Assembly: GCF_015832195.1 (NCBI RefSeq)
Contig: NC_052019.1
Coordinates: forward strand, 4,945,685-5,009,684
Direction: 5' to 3'
DNA: 64,000 nucleotides
Origin: Motacilla alba alba
Taxonomy: Eukaryota > Chordata > Aves > Passeriformes > Motacillidae
Shown: positions 48,735 through 61,862 of the stretch, in pieces
Layout of the letters: each line of letters starts with the position of its first letter
How positions within the stretch are numbered: position 1 is the first letter of the stretch
Notes under the pieces: model-generated
The model's input: the letters and a program-made list of their open reading frames with translations, nothing else
The model's database searches: none
Told to the model about the DNA's origin: nothing
Program-made: the position numbers and the translations under genes

Positions 48735-49155
48735 TATTGTATTTGGGTTCCCCCCAGACGAAGGCAGGAATGATGAATCTGACTCCATGCTCTCAGAAGG
48801 ATAATTTATTACTTTATAGTACTATATCATATTAAAGAATACTACACTAAACTATACTAAGAATACAGAAAGGATACTTACAGAAGGCTAAAAAGCTAAG
48901 AATGAAAAACTTGTGACTCTTTCCAGAGTCCCAACACAGCTTGGCCCTGATTGGCCAATGAGCCAAAACAACTCACAGCAGAATCCAATGAAACAATCAC
49001 CCGTGAGTAAACAATCTCCAAAGACATTCCACATGAGCAAAACACAGGAGAAGCGGATCAGATAATTCTTGTTTTCCTTTTTCTCTGAGGTTTCTCAGCT
49101 TCCCAGGAGAAAAATCCTGGGTGAAGGGATCTTTTCAGAGAATGTGAATGCCACA
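48735..49155 (-). mobile_element. Solo LTR, ERVK-type passerine family (copy 3)
   Basis: Minus-strand LTR of 421 bp. In its own orientation it starts TGTGGCATTCACATT and ends AAATACAATA, like copy 1. It retains the inverted CCAAT ('attggccaatg' near 48949), the 'gactctttccagagtccc' block and a single polyadenylation region. A perfect 6-bp tctcac duplication supports intact ends and class II integration. It lies inverted relative to copy 2, about 2.3 kb away. Confidence 0.9.
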
Positions 49156-49161
49156 TCTCAC
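49156..49161. repeat. Target-site duplication, right copy (tctcac)
   Basis: Partner of 48729-48734. Confidence 0.8.
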
Positions 49162-51855
49162 AAAAATAAAACGAGTGGAAAAGGATTAATTCAACAGATG
49201 AATGCTCACCTAAATACTTACTTTCTTTCCATAAAACAAAGTCTTGTACATGCATTTGCCAGGAACTCACCCTCTGGAAAATCCTTGGCTTGTCAGAGCC
49301 TGCAAGTCCTCTCAATACCTTTCAAGGCCTCAAGCTCAAAATGGAACCTGATAAATTACCCTCTGGGTCACAGGCTTTGGACTGGCATCTCACTGATGAA
49401 AATCTGTTCACCTATCCAGGAAAAATGCTACAGGAGTCCATGTAGACAGACACATGGGAGAAGATTGATGTTAAAGACAGATACAGAACATTTTCAAGGT
49501 CTTATAAAGGTAAAGTCATTGGCCTGTTTGCCTTTATATTAATTTTTTTAAGGATTTGTAGTCCCATGTTGCTTGCCCAGTGAATATTTTATTTTGCATT
49601 TATATATTAACCTACAGACTGAGCTGTTTGGAGTCATATCAGTAATGGGGAAAGAGAAAAACATTATCTTTAAAGAAATCAAGCAGCAGACAGAGTTTGA
49701 TGAACAAGGCTTGTATCACACAGAATAGCACAGCCTTATTAAAAGCATCTCAATTCCCACAAGCAGCAAGAAATGTCTTGCTTTTGGGGACAGCCACTCT
49801 AGGGTGTGACTTTGGAAAGAGAATTAGTTCAGTGCAGAGGGTCTCTGGGTTTGACAAAATAATGATTCACTTCAGCTAACTAGTGTGCAATTGTTCTGAG
49901 CTGAGCCAGAAAATAACACAGGCATAATGTGGTGTGTAACAGAGCTTCTCTGAACTGAAAGCACCACAAAAATGAGTAACTCATTTCTGCTTTCTTAAAA
50001 GAAAAAAAAAAACACACAAAAACAAACAAAGAAAAAATAAAGCAGCTTTTCACTAGAGGCAATTTCATTAAATGCAATGAAAGTCTTTTTCTCTGTAAAT
50101 GTAGCTGACATTCTATAACTTCCCAAATGCCACTGAGCGCAGAATGGAGGGCAACATGAATGAAACTCGACTCTCAATGCGCCAGCATAAATCAAGGAAG
50201 ACTTCATTTCAGTAAGAGAAGTTTCAGCTGTTTATGTGACAACTAAGCTGTAGATAAAATTCTCTGCACAGTCCATTGCCCTGTGATGCCTGGCTGGTGT
50301 AAATCAGTGTAGGTCTCTCAGCTCCAGCAGGAAATCCCCCAGTTTGTACCAGAAGATATATGGAGAGTGGAAGAGGTTAAAAGCAGTCAGCTGCATGACT
50401 TTGAACCTGGCTCTAATGGTGCTCATATTTTCAGCGTTTTAACTCCTGCTGCCTGTGCTGTATGGTTGTTGGGGATGTCTGAGTGTTTCAGGTGACAGAT
50501 GTTCCCAGAGAACTCGAGATCAGAACAGAAATCAGAAGAAATAGACTTAACAAATGGCTTTGATATAGATCCTGAACAGTGATCAAATTCCTGTATAAAA
50601 GGGGTGTGTAGGTATTTTATTTTATCCTAAGTGTGTAGGTATTTCATTCTAAATCCTTCTGTCTGTGCTAAGAGCAGATGCTCTTCTGTGTAGCACCAGG
50701 AAAGTTCACTCTGTTGAAGTTTTTGTTTGTTCAAAAGTCAGTTGAACAGTACTTAAAAGACTGTAAGTATGACTTCAAGCCCCACATTTTTCAGATGGAA
50801 ACACTTTGCAAGGGCCCTCTTGGAACTACATGAAGTTGATTTGCAGTCTTGGATTCAATAATATCTTTATTTGCTCATGAAACTGCAAAGTTCTTTCAAA
50901 TGAAGGATCATGTCCAGAGGAAGATACACAGCTCAGGTACCTGCTACCTGGATCCCAGGGGTGTTCTGGTGACAGGAAACACTGAGTATTTCTACCCCAC
51001 ACTGGGAAATATTTGAGGTGTTCATTCTATAGGAATTATCAACATGACTTAAGAAGAAATTAGTTGACCTATTATTTGCTAATTTAAAGTTGTGTATCAC
51101 TGTGTTCTGTCTGGACAGTGTTGTACCACTCTGAATCTTTTGTGAGAATCATGGGTACATCAATATGAGAGGATACATTTTATCTTCCAGGTCCTTTCAT
51201 GCACTGAATTCTCATTTTCCATACATAATGTTTTTTCCAGAGCTTTCATGAAAGAGCATACATGAAAAAGGGCAGAAAAGACAATGTGACAGGTTTAAAA
51301 TCCATAATGTTATTTGTGTGTTATTCTGCATGAGTGTTTTTTAAAAACTGCACATAGTTTATGTTTTCCCAGGAAAATATCAGGAAGACATTCTCCATAG
51401 TTTTACTTTAAAAGTAGTGAATTACTTTTTGCTTTGATAAGAAAAACATCATTTTTGTAGTGCTGAAAGGAAGGCTTTGTGAATGAGAAAAAAACCTGGA
51501 CTTGCTGGAGGCTAATTGCCTCACAGACAAGCCACACAAAAGAGAGTCATTTTTGAATAACACTATCAGAAGTTTCTGATATCAGGTCTGCAGAAGTGTC
51601 ACCAGATTATTCATCATCCATTCAACAGATGAAATTGATTTTTTGCATGAATCCTTTACATGTAAAGGAAGGAAAAAGAAAAAAGACTCTTTGATCTTGT
51701 TGATGTACAAGAAAAGCAGGTAGAAAACAAATTCAGATTTTAACAAATCATGGTGTGGAACTATCTGATTAGCAACAGTGGGTATTCGTGTTGCATGTCT
51801 GGCCATTGTAAGATAAAGTGATTACATTGCAGGAGCTAATGCTTCAAGCTCATAC
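49162..51855. other. Unannotated DNA
   Basis: No gene. A plus-strand frame of 157 codons (49069-49542) starts inside the antisense LTR and runs on into unique sequence; it has no recognisable domain. A short direct repeat of 'gtgtgtaggtatttcatt'-like sequence occurs at about 50606 and 50630. Confidence 0.5.
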
Positions 51856-51880
51856 TTTTTTTTTTTTTTTTTTTTTTTTT
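51856..51880. repeat. Poly-T run (25 T)
   Basis: Homopolymer followed by aaagaaaaaag. No retrogene body is recognised on either side. Confidence 0.95.
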
Positions 51881-52479
51881 AAAGAAAAAAGTTTTTTGAA
51901 ATTGGTCATGGATTGATACATCCTCTAATCTGCTGTGATAGCCACAAGGTCAGTAATGTACCTGCCTGCGTGGAGTGTGTGCTCATAATTGAGATGCATC
52001 AAGCACTTGAGCACTTCCTCCAGGGGACATTTAATGGAATCATTTCATTGCATACCTCTCAGCAGCACCAAACAGTGCTTTGAATTCACAGGAAATTTTT
52101 TTAAGTATTGCTTGTCAACAGCAAAGTTACTATGGTAACTGTATCAGTTTAAATCCTGCCAGATTTGAGTTAGATTCTGTTTTTACTAATTTGCCATTTA
52201 GGCTTGATACCTCTCCTTGTTAAAACATTTAGACACCTGGCTTCCATATATGTTTGGGTTTTTTTTAATAGACCAATCCTTATCATGTTTCCTTGTAGTT
52301 CCAAGGGAGTCAGTGTTGCTACTTTGAATTGGCCCCTGATTCTAAGACTCCTGTGTGTAGATTATCAATAGTTAATTCAGATGTACACTGTAAAGCATTT
52401 AGTGCAATCTGAAATTTTCTAGGATATGTTTTTGGTCCTTCAGCTGTCCTGCCACAATTTATGCTGCTCCTTCCTCTCA
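51881..52479. other. Unannotated DNA
   Basis: Nothing recognisable; no gene. Confidence 0.5.
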
Positions 52480-52730
52480 TTCTTCCTCTGCCCTGGTGTG
52501 GGTCCTCACATCCACAGGGGCTGCAGCTCCTTCAGTGACATCTGCCCCACCCTGAAGAATTTCCTGTTCTTCTGACCTTCCCTCCATGGTTTCTCTGTGA
52601 TTACCTCCCAGTCTCCCAGTGTTTTCTGTTCTTATTCAAATATGTTTCCAGAGAGGCACCACAAAATTCCCTGATGGGTTCAGCTTTGTCCTGCAGTGGG
52701 TCCATGGGCTGTTGTTTTTGCCACGTGGCA
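52480..52730 (-). mobile_element. ERVL-type LTR fragment (second avian family)
   Basis: Plus strand contains 'gggtcctcacatccacaggg' and 'gctgcagctccttcagtgac', then 'attcaaatatgtttccagag', 'aggcaccacaaaattccctg' and 'atgggttcagctttgtcctg'. In this order they match, with divergence, the reverse complement of an avian LTR that I recall as beginning TGTATTGGGTTTGCATGG. The terminal parts are not visible, so it is a truncated, old copy. Confidence 0.5.
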
Positions 52731-54126
52731 GGCCTTGACCTCTTCTCTGAAAAAGTGATTTGCCTGTAAAAATTTCTATCCTTTACAATGTAGACTTTGC
52801 TCTTTCTGGGACATGATGCAGGATGTGTTAGAACTCTGTGAAAATGGTCTTGTTTCTGGTATCACCTTCTGACTTGGAGCATGTCCCAAATTAATGTAAG
52901 GTAACAATTCTAAATTCCTTTAAAGTTGACCTCAGCATTGCAAAGCTCACCTGCCTTCAGCCCACTAATTATTAAGACATGAGAGTGAAATTCAGCTTAA
53001 AACTAAACGTGCTCAGACATTTCCCCAAGTGAGATAGCGGGGTAGATCTGTCTGCCCTGTCTTCACAGCAATTCAATATTATATTTCTTATGAGGATCAG
53101 GGCAACTACCTCAAGTTCCCAGGAGGTGCTGTTTAAATAGGTGCCCTGTGGACAGCAGAAGTGAGAGATTTTCACAGGGCTTTCCAACATGCCCAAAAAT
53201 GAATGCCTGAGACAGCTGGAATGAGTCATCTACTGTAAGTGAATCCCTTCTCAATGACTGTGGAGATGAGCAGCTTTAAAACCACTTCCAAATTTCTTCT
53301 GGCTGAAGTTCAGATGGACCTGAGCCCTTGAGCTGACACAGAGAGGTGCTCACTACATGACAAAATCCTGGCATTCTGTGGCAAGTGAACTGGCAGAAGA
53401 CATGACAGTGTGGCTAAATTAAGAGACAGAAGCTCCCTAATTAAAATAGACTGACAGTACACATCTCCATATTCAGGGACAAAGAGATAGAGTTGAGTGG
53501 GGCTCCAGTGCAATTTTTGTGTCTTCACTGCAAGGTGGTTCCTATCCACAATGTTTCCAGCAGTTCCTGAGTTAGGACACACAGTTTGGTTAGGTCCTGG
53601 CATAATGGCAGGATGATTCAACAGATATCAGCCCATTTTCCCCCAGTCCCTTGCTAGAAAACCCAAGCACACAGGCAAGGTGCAGCTCAGGACAGCTTGC
53701 CATGGGACACAGCAGGGAAGGTACCTGTGCTCATCTGCTGGACTGCAGAATCAAACATTTGTTCAATGAGAGGACTCACTGGCTGACATTCCCTTTGGGA
53801 GCCACCCACAGAAATGGGTTCATGGTATTGTGTAAAAAATCTTCTTTTATTGCATGGCTTGAAAGCCTAAGTCAGGGGAGGAGGTTTTTTTGGCAGCAGT
53901 GGTGGATCAGAACAACATCTGCCTCCTTTGTATAATTTCATGTCAGGAGTGAATGGGAAAAGGTGCCTCATTGCTTGGCAGCATGGGGTGCTTTGCTCTA
54001 GATCCCTGGTACATGTAATGGAATTGTTGAGGACATCCTGATGCTCTGAACCAGACTGGGTGAAACCAGGAGCCACAAGGACATTGGAAACCACCAATGT
54101 CTGCTGAAGTTCTCTTGTCTCTGGTA
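52731..54126. other. Unannotated DNA
   Basis: No gene. Frames up to 103 codons on the minus strand (53310-53621) have no recognisable domain. Confidence 0.5.
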
Positions 54127-54415
54127 AATCACAGAATCATTGAAGTGCTTAGATTGGAATGGACCTTAAAGATCATCCTGTTCCAACCCTACCATGGGCA
54201 GAAATGGCATCCACTTGATCAGGTTGGTCAGACCCCCATCCAACTTGGCCTGGAAGAATTCCAGGGATGGGGCAGCCACAGCTCCTCTGGGCATCCTGTA
54301 CCAGTGCCCCACCTCTGTCTGAGCAAAGAACTTCCTAACAGCTAATCTTCATCTCTCCACTTCAAAACCATTCCCCCTTGTCTTGTCACTATCTGCCTGT
54401 GTAAATCTACTGTAT
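54127..54415 (-). repeat. CR1 LINE 3' end
   Basis: Plus strand starts 'atcacagaatcattgaagtg' and carries 'aaagatcatcctgttccaac', 'ccatccaacttggcctggaa', 'gatggggcagccacagctcc', 'gagcaaagaacttcctaaca' and 'cattcccccttgtcttgtca'. This is the reverse complement of a CR1 end with a longer 5' extent than the other young copies here. Confidence 0.92.
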
Positions 54416-55094
54416 CTGCTCGGGCATTGCAAGTGCAGACACTTGGGAAATACACGCAGAAATTTGCAATTTACACCGAGTTCTTTCTGCTCCAGAAAGC
54501 TCTTCCCAAGCCATTAGGAGTTTTACAACAGCGGTCTATGCCTGACTGTAGATCCAACAGATGAGAGCTATCAGTGCCTCCTAATAACATCCCTGAGTCA
54601 GGAGAGAGTCCCAAGAACATTATGACACTGAACTGAACAAAAAAAGGTGAGGATATTGCTTGTATAAAACTAATATACTGTGTAAAAGCCTACTTTATTG
54701 TTATTAATTGAAAAGCTCCATTAACTTAAAAGGCAAAAACAATGGGCGGTAAATTATTTTTTTTCCAGGGTTAATCTTCCATTGAATGGAAAGGGCATAT
54801 TATTTTGCTTCCACTAAAGTGATATTAAAGTTATATTTCTAAATGTTTGCACAAAAGTGATGTGGCGTGAAAAATGAGATAGGACTTGATAGCCTTTAAC
54901 TGGGAATTTATTTTGCACAGCTTGATATGATGTGGATCACCAGGGTTCCCTCCCCAGCATGGGCAATATTTTGAGGTAATTCAAAATTGACACCCTATGA
55001 ATGAAAACATCATGTGCTGCAACTTCATTTCTCTTTAGAGAGCAGTTCTTGCTACAAAATCCTGGTATTTCATGGAGTTTCTCCCATAGCAGGT
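54416..55094. other. Unannotated DNA
   Basis: No gene or repeat recognised. The compact, moderately G/C-balanced stretch 54470-54620 and the A/T-rich 54660-54850 look like unique sequence. Confidence 0.45.
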
Positions 55095-55225
55095 TTAGCA
55101 ATGAAAAACCAGAGCCACAGGTCAATTTGTAATTTTCCCAAGGTCACTCAAGGAGTGTCTGTTCAGTAATCAAACCCAAGCTTCCAAATTCCTTATCTAA
55201 GCTATTGACTATTTAATTCCTTACC
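55095..55225 (+). repeat. Possible MIR/amniote SINE relic
   Basis: 'aattttcccaaggtcactca' near 55131 and 'caaacccaagcttccaaatt' near 55172 align in order with the MIR 3' half ('ttgcccaaggtcacacagg ... gaacccaggtctcc'). The best of the MIR-like relics in the window, though strongly diverged. Confidence 0.5.
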
Positions 55226-55804
55226 TAGCAGCAGTTTCAGATGAAGTGCAAAAGCAAACTGGACCGTGTTTTCAGAGGATTTGCACAGAATCAGATTACA
55301 ACAGTTTCACAAGCCGTCATGCTGCAATGGATCTGTGCAAATTATTCTCCTGAATCCTTGTTGCTTGCACCAAATCTGATTTAGTTTGGCCTGTTACAAA
55401 AGAGGATCACACTGAATTATCGCCACCAGGTAGGAATGTGTGTATGGGAAACATTACGCTCCCTCACCTAACATGAGCTGACTTCTTTGCAAGTCTCCTG
55501 GAAATCTGTGGTCCCTGTTGCTGGAACAAAAGTTCATAAGGATTATTGTAAATGTGACAGCTGAGAGCAGACAGGCTTCAAGTCCCAGTTATACAAATAA
55601 TGCAACAAGAATCTCTCCATGCCTGGATTGCTCCTTAACAGACAAACCACTCAGAAGAGAGCTATCATGCAAGTAAAGCTGCCAGAGGTAGGGGTTTCAA
55701 ATCACAAGTGTGCTACAGGGCATTGACATTGGGAATAAAAATGTATCTTTTTAATTTCAGTGTTTATGTATTATTTGTGCTTATTTAATATGTAACTAAA
55801 ACAC
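55226..55804. other. Unannotated DNA
   Basis: No gene or recognised repeat. 55260-55440 is repeat-free unique-looking sequence. Confidence 0.45.
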
Positions 55805-55993
55805 ATGTTTTGAAGTGAGGAGAGGATGTTTTGAGTGAAGAGAGGGTGTGAGAAGCAGAAGAGAATTTGAAGAGAAGGACAGAGATCATGTTTGGTGAAG
55901 AAGAGTGTGGAGAAGAACAGAGCTGGGAAGAGAGTAGAGGGCATTGAAAATGAGAATAACATAGGACAAAGTGAGAGGGAGAGCAGAAAGCTT
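55805..55993. repeat. Purine-rich degenerate tandem array
   Basis: About 190 bases overwhelmingly A and G on the plus strand. Two adjacent units of about 21 bp (atgttttgaagtgaggagag and atgttttgagtgaagagagg, from 55805) are clear. Later, looser repeats follow, such as atgtttggtgaagaagagtg near 55889. It looks like a decayed minisatellite; long purine tracts of this sort can adopt triplex-type structures. Confidence 0.6.
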
Positions 55994-58900
55994 TCACAAG
56001 AGTCAAAAGGCTCTTGATGACACTGGTGATCCGTGCTATGGTCACTCCAACCACTGCCTTGCTCATCTCAGATGTTCCTTCATGAAAGGTGTCTTTGTTG
56101 GCAAAGGTGGAAGAGGAAGTCGTAATAAATGAATAATTACTCTAGACTTAAAACTCCAAGACCTTGTTATCACTGGGATCTGAGGGGCTGGGATCCATCA
56201 CTGAGATGGATGAAGACAAGAACAGGATCTGAACACAAAAGACCATCTGATCGAACATTTCTTCATGCACTGACTCCAGTGGGAAATTAGAGCAGTTAAG
56301 TTTCTGAGACAGATGCATGCAACAAATGCCTTAAGGTATTTGTGCAATTGCTGACTTCAGCTTCCTTGCATTCTCCTCTCTGATCATATCAGATAAGGGT
56401 ATTTTTAAAAGTTAACTTTATTTTTCCCTTCAAAAATGGTTCTTCCAAGTGAGAATCCTGGTGTCAGCTGGTGAAGTTTATATTGCCACCTGCTGAGTTT
56501 GATGTACCCTAAGGAGAAGGAATGAAAACCTGCTTCATGAATTTCCTTTTAAACTGTCACTAAAAATAGAAAAGAAAGAGATGCCAGGTTACCCAAGCTT
56601 TTGTTCCATACAAAACCTCTGGAGTCAATTTTGACAGCAACTTTTTCTCTACAAAAAGGAGAAGTGAAAGTTTGCATTTACTAGCTAAAATCAAAGGGAT
56701 TTTTTTCCTCTTCTTTTTAAGATGTTGAACAAACACCTCAAAATGTGAACTCGTGTCTTATCTGAGACACACAAGGCAGAACAAGAGAGTGGGGACTTAA
56801 AAAGCAAGGTGAGAGTGTTTACTTGTCCTGTAACAGCTACTCTGTCTCAGGTGTGAAGGATGCCAACTTCATGTCCTTCTTGGGAGATTACTCAGTCACA
56901 GCCTGTGCAGAGGAGAAGCTGGTGCAGTAGATTTTATCTGATGCCTTCTTCATTCATCAGAGTGGAAGGTCAACATCACTAATGTTCTCTTTCCACTGGA
57001 ACAAAACTTGGAGAGCAAAGCAGAGAAACTCAGCAGAACAAAAAGGAAAACAACCGTTGTTGAAAGGTCCAAGTTTTGGAGATGACAAGAGATTGAAGTC
57101 ACTAAAATAAGAATTTTTATTGTGCTGAAATGCATAAACGAAAGGGCAGAAATTTTGTTCACAAACCAAATGCCAGACCTTTCTCCTGGCAACAAGTTGC
57201 TAATTTTATTTACCTACTTTGTAAAATATACATAATTTTCAAGAATGAAATCAGTCCAGTAATGAACAGAAATAAACAAAAGGAAAGCATTAGATACAGA
57301 AATGGTACCTCAAATACAACATAATAACCAGTAGCACTTTTTCTTGATCTGTTGCCGGGTACAGGGACAATACTTGTCTTACATTATCTAAAGCATCTCA
57401 TCTATTTCATTCTGGTTTATTGGCTACACAAATCAAAGGTGTTTCAGTAATTAACATCAAGCCATGTTCCTTTCTTCTGCCTGCACAAATTCCTTTCATA
57501 TTTTAAATCAATGTGTTTTACAAAGAGCTGGCTTTCTTTTCTGTCTGCTTTAAATTGTTTTATGGAACTTAATAATGCTATAATAATTTTTCCATTAAAA
57601 GTTTCATATTTCTCTTTCGGAGAGCAGGGAGAAAAATCAGCATTTTTTTCAATTATCTTGACATGGTGCAGTTTCATAGTGGAAAGATTGAGGAAAAAAA
57701 ATTCTGTTCTCAATTCAGTTCACTCCTTCCTTCATACTCTCAGTTTAAAACCTGCCGTGTGCTGACTTATTCTGTCAGCTTTGCCATCTCTGTCACTCAG
57801 GGCTGATCAAAAGGCAGTGATTTGCCATTTGGCTTCCACTGGACCAACAAGAGCTGTGGAGCTGCCTGTTTCTTCCAGCTCATGCTACAAGCTGCAAACG
57901 TGGAGATTTTGGGAAGGACAAGTCACTTATTCATTGGAAGTGCAGTTTTGGGACAGCCTAAACCATTTATGATTTAGGGCTGAACCATCCATGGAGTTTT
58001 GAGTGGAATAAAACTGGCAGTGTATTTCAGAAGTGTCAAAGCAGTTCACTCCCCAAATCAGGAATGTCATGCAACACAGGTCTGTAACCCCACAAGTGTT
58101 TGGTGCTCTCAGTCAGCAAATTCCAGCTCTGTAATGGTGCATAGAGATCACTGCACAACTGGATCTATCACCATGCCAGATGTGACAAAATGGAGCACAG
58201 CCTTTTATTCTTTTCCCCTTCTCTTGATATTACTAAGTCACAAAAAAATAAAAAAAGGAAAAGTCAAATTATTGCAGCATGGTTTTTCAAAAGCACTCAG
58301 CATTTTTCTGAGTCATCACCACAGAACTTGATGATTAAACTCTTGCTGATTTCCATGGCAGCAGTTATGCTAATTCCTACTACTCCTGGATATGCCACAC
58401 TTAAATGCATCTGTGACATGCTTTCTTTTCACCTGGGGTTATTTAGCACCCATTGATACATTTTTACTTTCCCTTTCCCTCCCTGCATTCTAGTTTTTGA
58501 CCTAGTAAGTCATCTGGATGCCTCCATATAACAATTCCTGATCAGAGTGCTTTAGGAAATAACAGCAATTCCCCTATTCATTAAAAAAAAAAAAAAGAAA
58601 TTCAAAATTGGGAAATTGTACACGTAGAAAAATATTATATATCTTGCTAACAGCATGCTTATTTTTAAACAAGTTTCATACAAGTAATAGCTCCTACCTT
58701 GCCATTCATCACCTTGTAAAACTCTACTTTTATTTTTCAGCTGGCTTGTTTGTTGTTTCTCGAGCTGCAATAAATCTGAATTGTTTTATTTTACTTGCTA
58801 AAATGCACATCAGAGGTTGTTCTTTTTTTTTTATGCAACCTGTTTATAAGCTGGGTAGGGATAAAAAATGTACCCATAGGATCATTTTTACTAATTTATC

Positions 58901-61821
58901 ATTCTTTCTAAGTTCACTAGGTCTATTGGAAAATAGGTGCAATAATTATTTTTTTTTAAAGACAGAAATTTGTTTTACATTTTGGGGATGTGGTAATGGG
59001 TAATTGTAATACATTATATTTTAGAGCTTTTAATCACATCAGAATTAAGTGCAGAAAAAAGTTTGATTTTTAGCTATGTAGCACATGAAATTTAGGGCAA
59101 AATGATATCTATGAGTCTGCAGGGATTGACTACAAGAATCCCAAGGCATTTTGTGATTTCCCAAGTGCACTGTAGCAGTCAGAGTTTTCCACCAAATCCT
59201 AATGCTAAAGCATTTTGCATTAACCATGGTAATGTGGGGCTGTATTCCCTTGTCACACCAGTGCTCCTGGAGCACCAAACAACCCCCTGACCTTTCCACA
59301 TCTCACCAGAGCAAGGGTAACACACACAGAGCCAGGCTGGCTCTGCCTCAGAAGAGTCATTTATTGCATGGCAGAGAAAAGGGCTAGGGACAGAGAGACC
59401 CAGGAAGGTGAATTTACTCCTTTGTAGTGGTAGAGAAAGGCAGTGACAGAGAACAGGCTCTAAAGCACAGGAAATGGGGCCAGTGCTGAAGTCAGTTCCC
59501 ACACCTCAGGTACTCAGATCCTGCAGCCAAGGCTGGCCACACTTCAGTAACCAGCTAAGGATTGCCTAAAATTCAGTGTTTCCTCAGCATCCTTGGAAGC
59601 TCCCAGGTGCCTGATCTGAAGAGTAGAATTGTGCCCAGGAAATCTCCTCTCTGAGGAATCTTTAGCCTGGGGTGAAACACGTGGGCATTCTTAGGTGTCT
59701 TTCACAAAATGTGAACAGGCTGTGCCCATCCAAGCTCAGGAGGTGCCCCAGCCTCCCCTGGCCCAGAGGCACCTGCAGTCTGGTGGTGTCCTGACCTTCT
59801 CCTTCCATGTGCTCTCAGAGCTGTTTCCTGAGAGCCTGAGAGTCTCTGGAAAGGACCAACAGCTCAGGAAATTTCCCACTTACACTCCCCAGTAAACTCA
59901 GCTTAAATACTTGCACATCAACATCTGTGAGCTCATCGAAGGCCACAGCCCCACCACTGCTCCCTGTGACTGCAGGAGAAAGGAGTGGGACCCACCTTTT
60001 ACTGGGAACCCCGAACAGCAAGCAAGGCACCAAATTCCCAGGTGTCCCCATCCCTGGGAGGCACCAATCCATGTATCCCACCTCTGAACACCAGATCTGG
60101 CCTCCAAGTGACCTCCTTCAAACACCTCCAGGTAGAAGTGCTTGTGGAGTTTATACACCAAGAACCACCATCCAGCTTCACTCCCCCTGCAAAGCAGACC
60201 AATATTTATATATCTTTAAAAACTTGGATCTAAATCACCTCACAGGATGTCTGTCTTCCTCTTAGGACTACCTTCCACAGATCAGATAAATTGCCAAACC
60301 TGTTGGAAATTTTTGTGGCCCTATTTTTCTCTTTTGTCAAGCCTGCTGAGGCGAGGGGACAATATTTCTGTCTACATTGTATTTCACAGGAGCAGTGCAA
60401 TAAAATATGTATGTATGAATTGTCATATCTCTGGAATATATGAATTCTCATAAACTCACCAGATGTCTTGAAGCAAGCACTAAGTTTTAATTGGGACATT
60501 TAAACTCAAAAAGGCCAATCTCCAAAGGCACTCTGATTCTTTTTTTTTTTTTTCAGCCTATTTACATTTTGTAAAAGAAGGAATAGAAACTTTTTTGTCC
60601 AGTTTTGGAGGGAAAAAAAAGGCAGAAAGTTGTCATTCCATTAATACTTTTAAATAGAAAGATGAAAGTAATAGAAAAATGGAACTGAAAGGATTCGAAG
60701 AACTTTGGCCCTACAAAAACAAAATTCCCAAGAGAAATCCTCCATAAGCTTAACCACAAAATATTTAAGGCAACAAAGTAAGGACATAATTTCTTTTCTG
60801 AATTAAGGAACAAAATATTTGTAAATTAAAAGCATTAGAATAAAGGTCTCTCCTGAATGGGCTGGATTGATTATAGCCATATCAGCACAGAAGGATTAAA
60901 ACAGTTAAAACTGCATTTTCAAAATTGCAATTGCAAAGTGGTACCTGTACATCCACTGGACTTCAAAACAAATCACTGAGTACTTCAGGAAATCTAAAAG
61001 AGCACTGGGCACTTACCTTCAGTCATGTGAATCCATCTCCAGGGATCTGCTAATCATAATGGCAGTTGAGGCAAACTGTCTATCTGCAAACATCTGTAAT
61101 GTCTGAATTTTGACCTAGTTCCACACAAGGAATCTCATCCATTCTGTAAAACCCCAGCCCATAACCCCAAGGAGCATGTAAATTCAATGTAAATTCAATG
61201 TCAGTGCTGGTCACTGAACCTCAACATCCCAAGGAACAGGGCTCAGAGAACTCTTGGAAGATGAATGACCCTGTCCTTTTTCCCTGTGGCATGGGATTGA
61301 TCTTACCTGCAACATTTTTCACCAATGTTTAGCCAATCTCCCATTACAAAAAATACCAAATGTGAAAATAACTCCTCAAAATCTTCTTTCAGAGAGAAGT
61401 CTGTTGTGATCTGAATACCCTGATGACCAATTTAAGATGCTTTTTTTTACCCAGACCTGTCAGAGGTTCACAGCACCACTGCAGAAGCAGATTGAGCACT
61501 GACTGCAGGAGCAAAACAAGAAAATTGAAATTCTCTTGCATCACTGGGCCCAGTGAGGGGTACAAGGTCCATTCAACACGAGGCACAGAGCGTATGCATC
61601 CATCTGATCTGACTCCACCCACACTGCTGCCTTTCCCGTGTAACTGCCTTGGCAAAAGGAATTTGGAAACTCCTCCAGAGGCATTGGCTGTCCCTGGATA
61701 TACAACCTGGACTTGGCAGAAAAAAAAATATTTCATTAAGATCAAACTGACACTAAATTGCTGCACAGATAAAGGTAAAAATGCTAGAAACTGGCTGGGA
61801 ACATGGGATACTTCATGTCCT
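55994..61821. other. Unannotated DNA
   Basis: No gene. 59280-60180 is locally richer in G and C with several overlapping frames up to 112 codons but no recognised domain. A-run at 58582-58595 and T-run at 60540-60554. 61389-61958 (minus) and 61423-61905 (plus) are long overlapping antiparallel frames discussed as a finding. Confidence 0.45.
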
Positions 61822-61862
61822 TCATGGATGGGTGGATGGATTGATGGATGGACAGATAGATA
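61822..61862. repeat. Imperfect (GGAT)n simple repeat
   Basis: About 40 bases of ggat/ggtt/gata tetramers beginning 'catggatgggtggatggatt'. It accounts for the serine/histidine/proline-rich peptide section of the minus-strand frame through it. Confidence 0.8.

Noticed and set aside
49069..49542. 157-codon plus-strand open frame
   Set aside because: Starts inside an antisense LTR and continues into unrelated DNA; no domain and no promoter or splice logic.
50600..50650. Short direct repeat around 'gtgtgtaggtattt'
   Set aside because: Two imperfect copies 24 bp apart, too short to be an element; probably local duplication.
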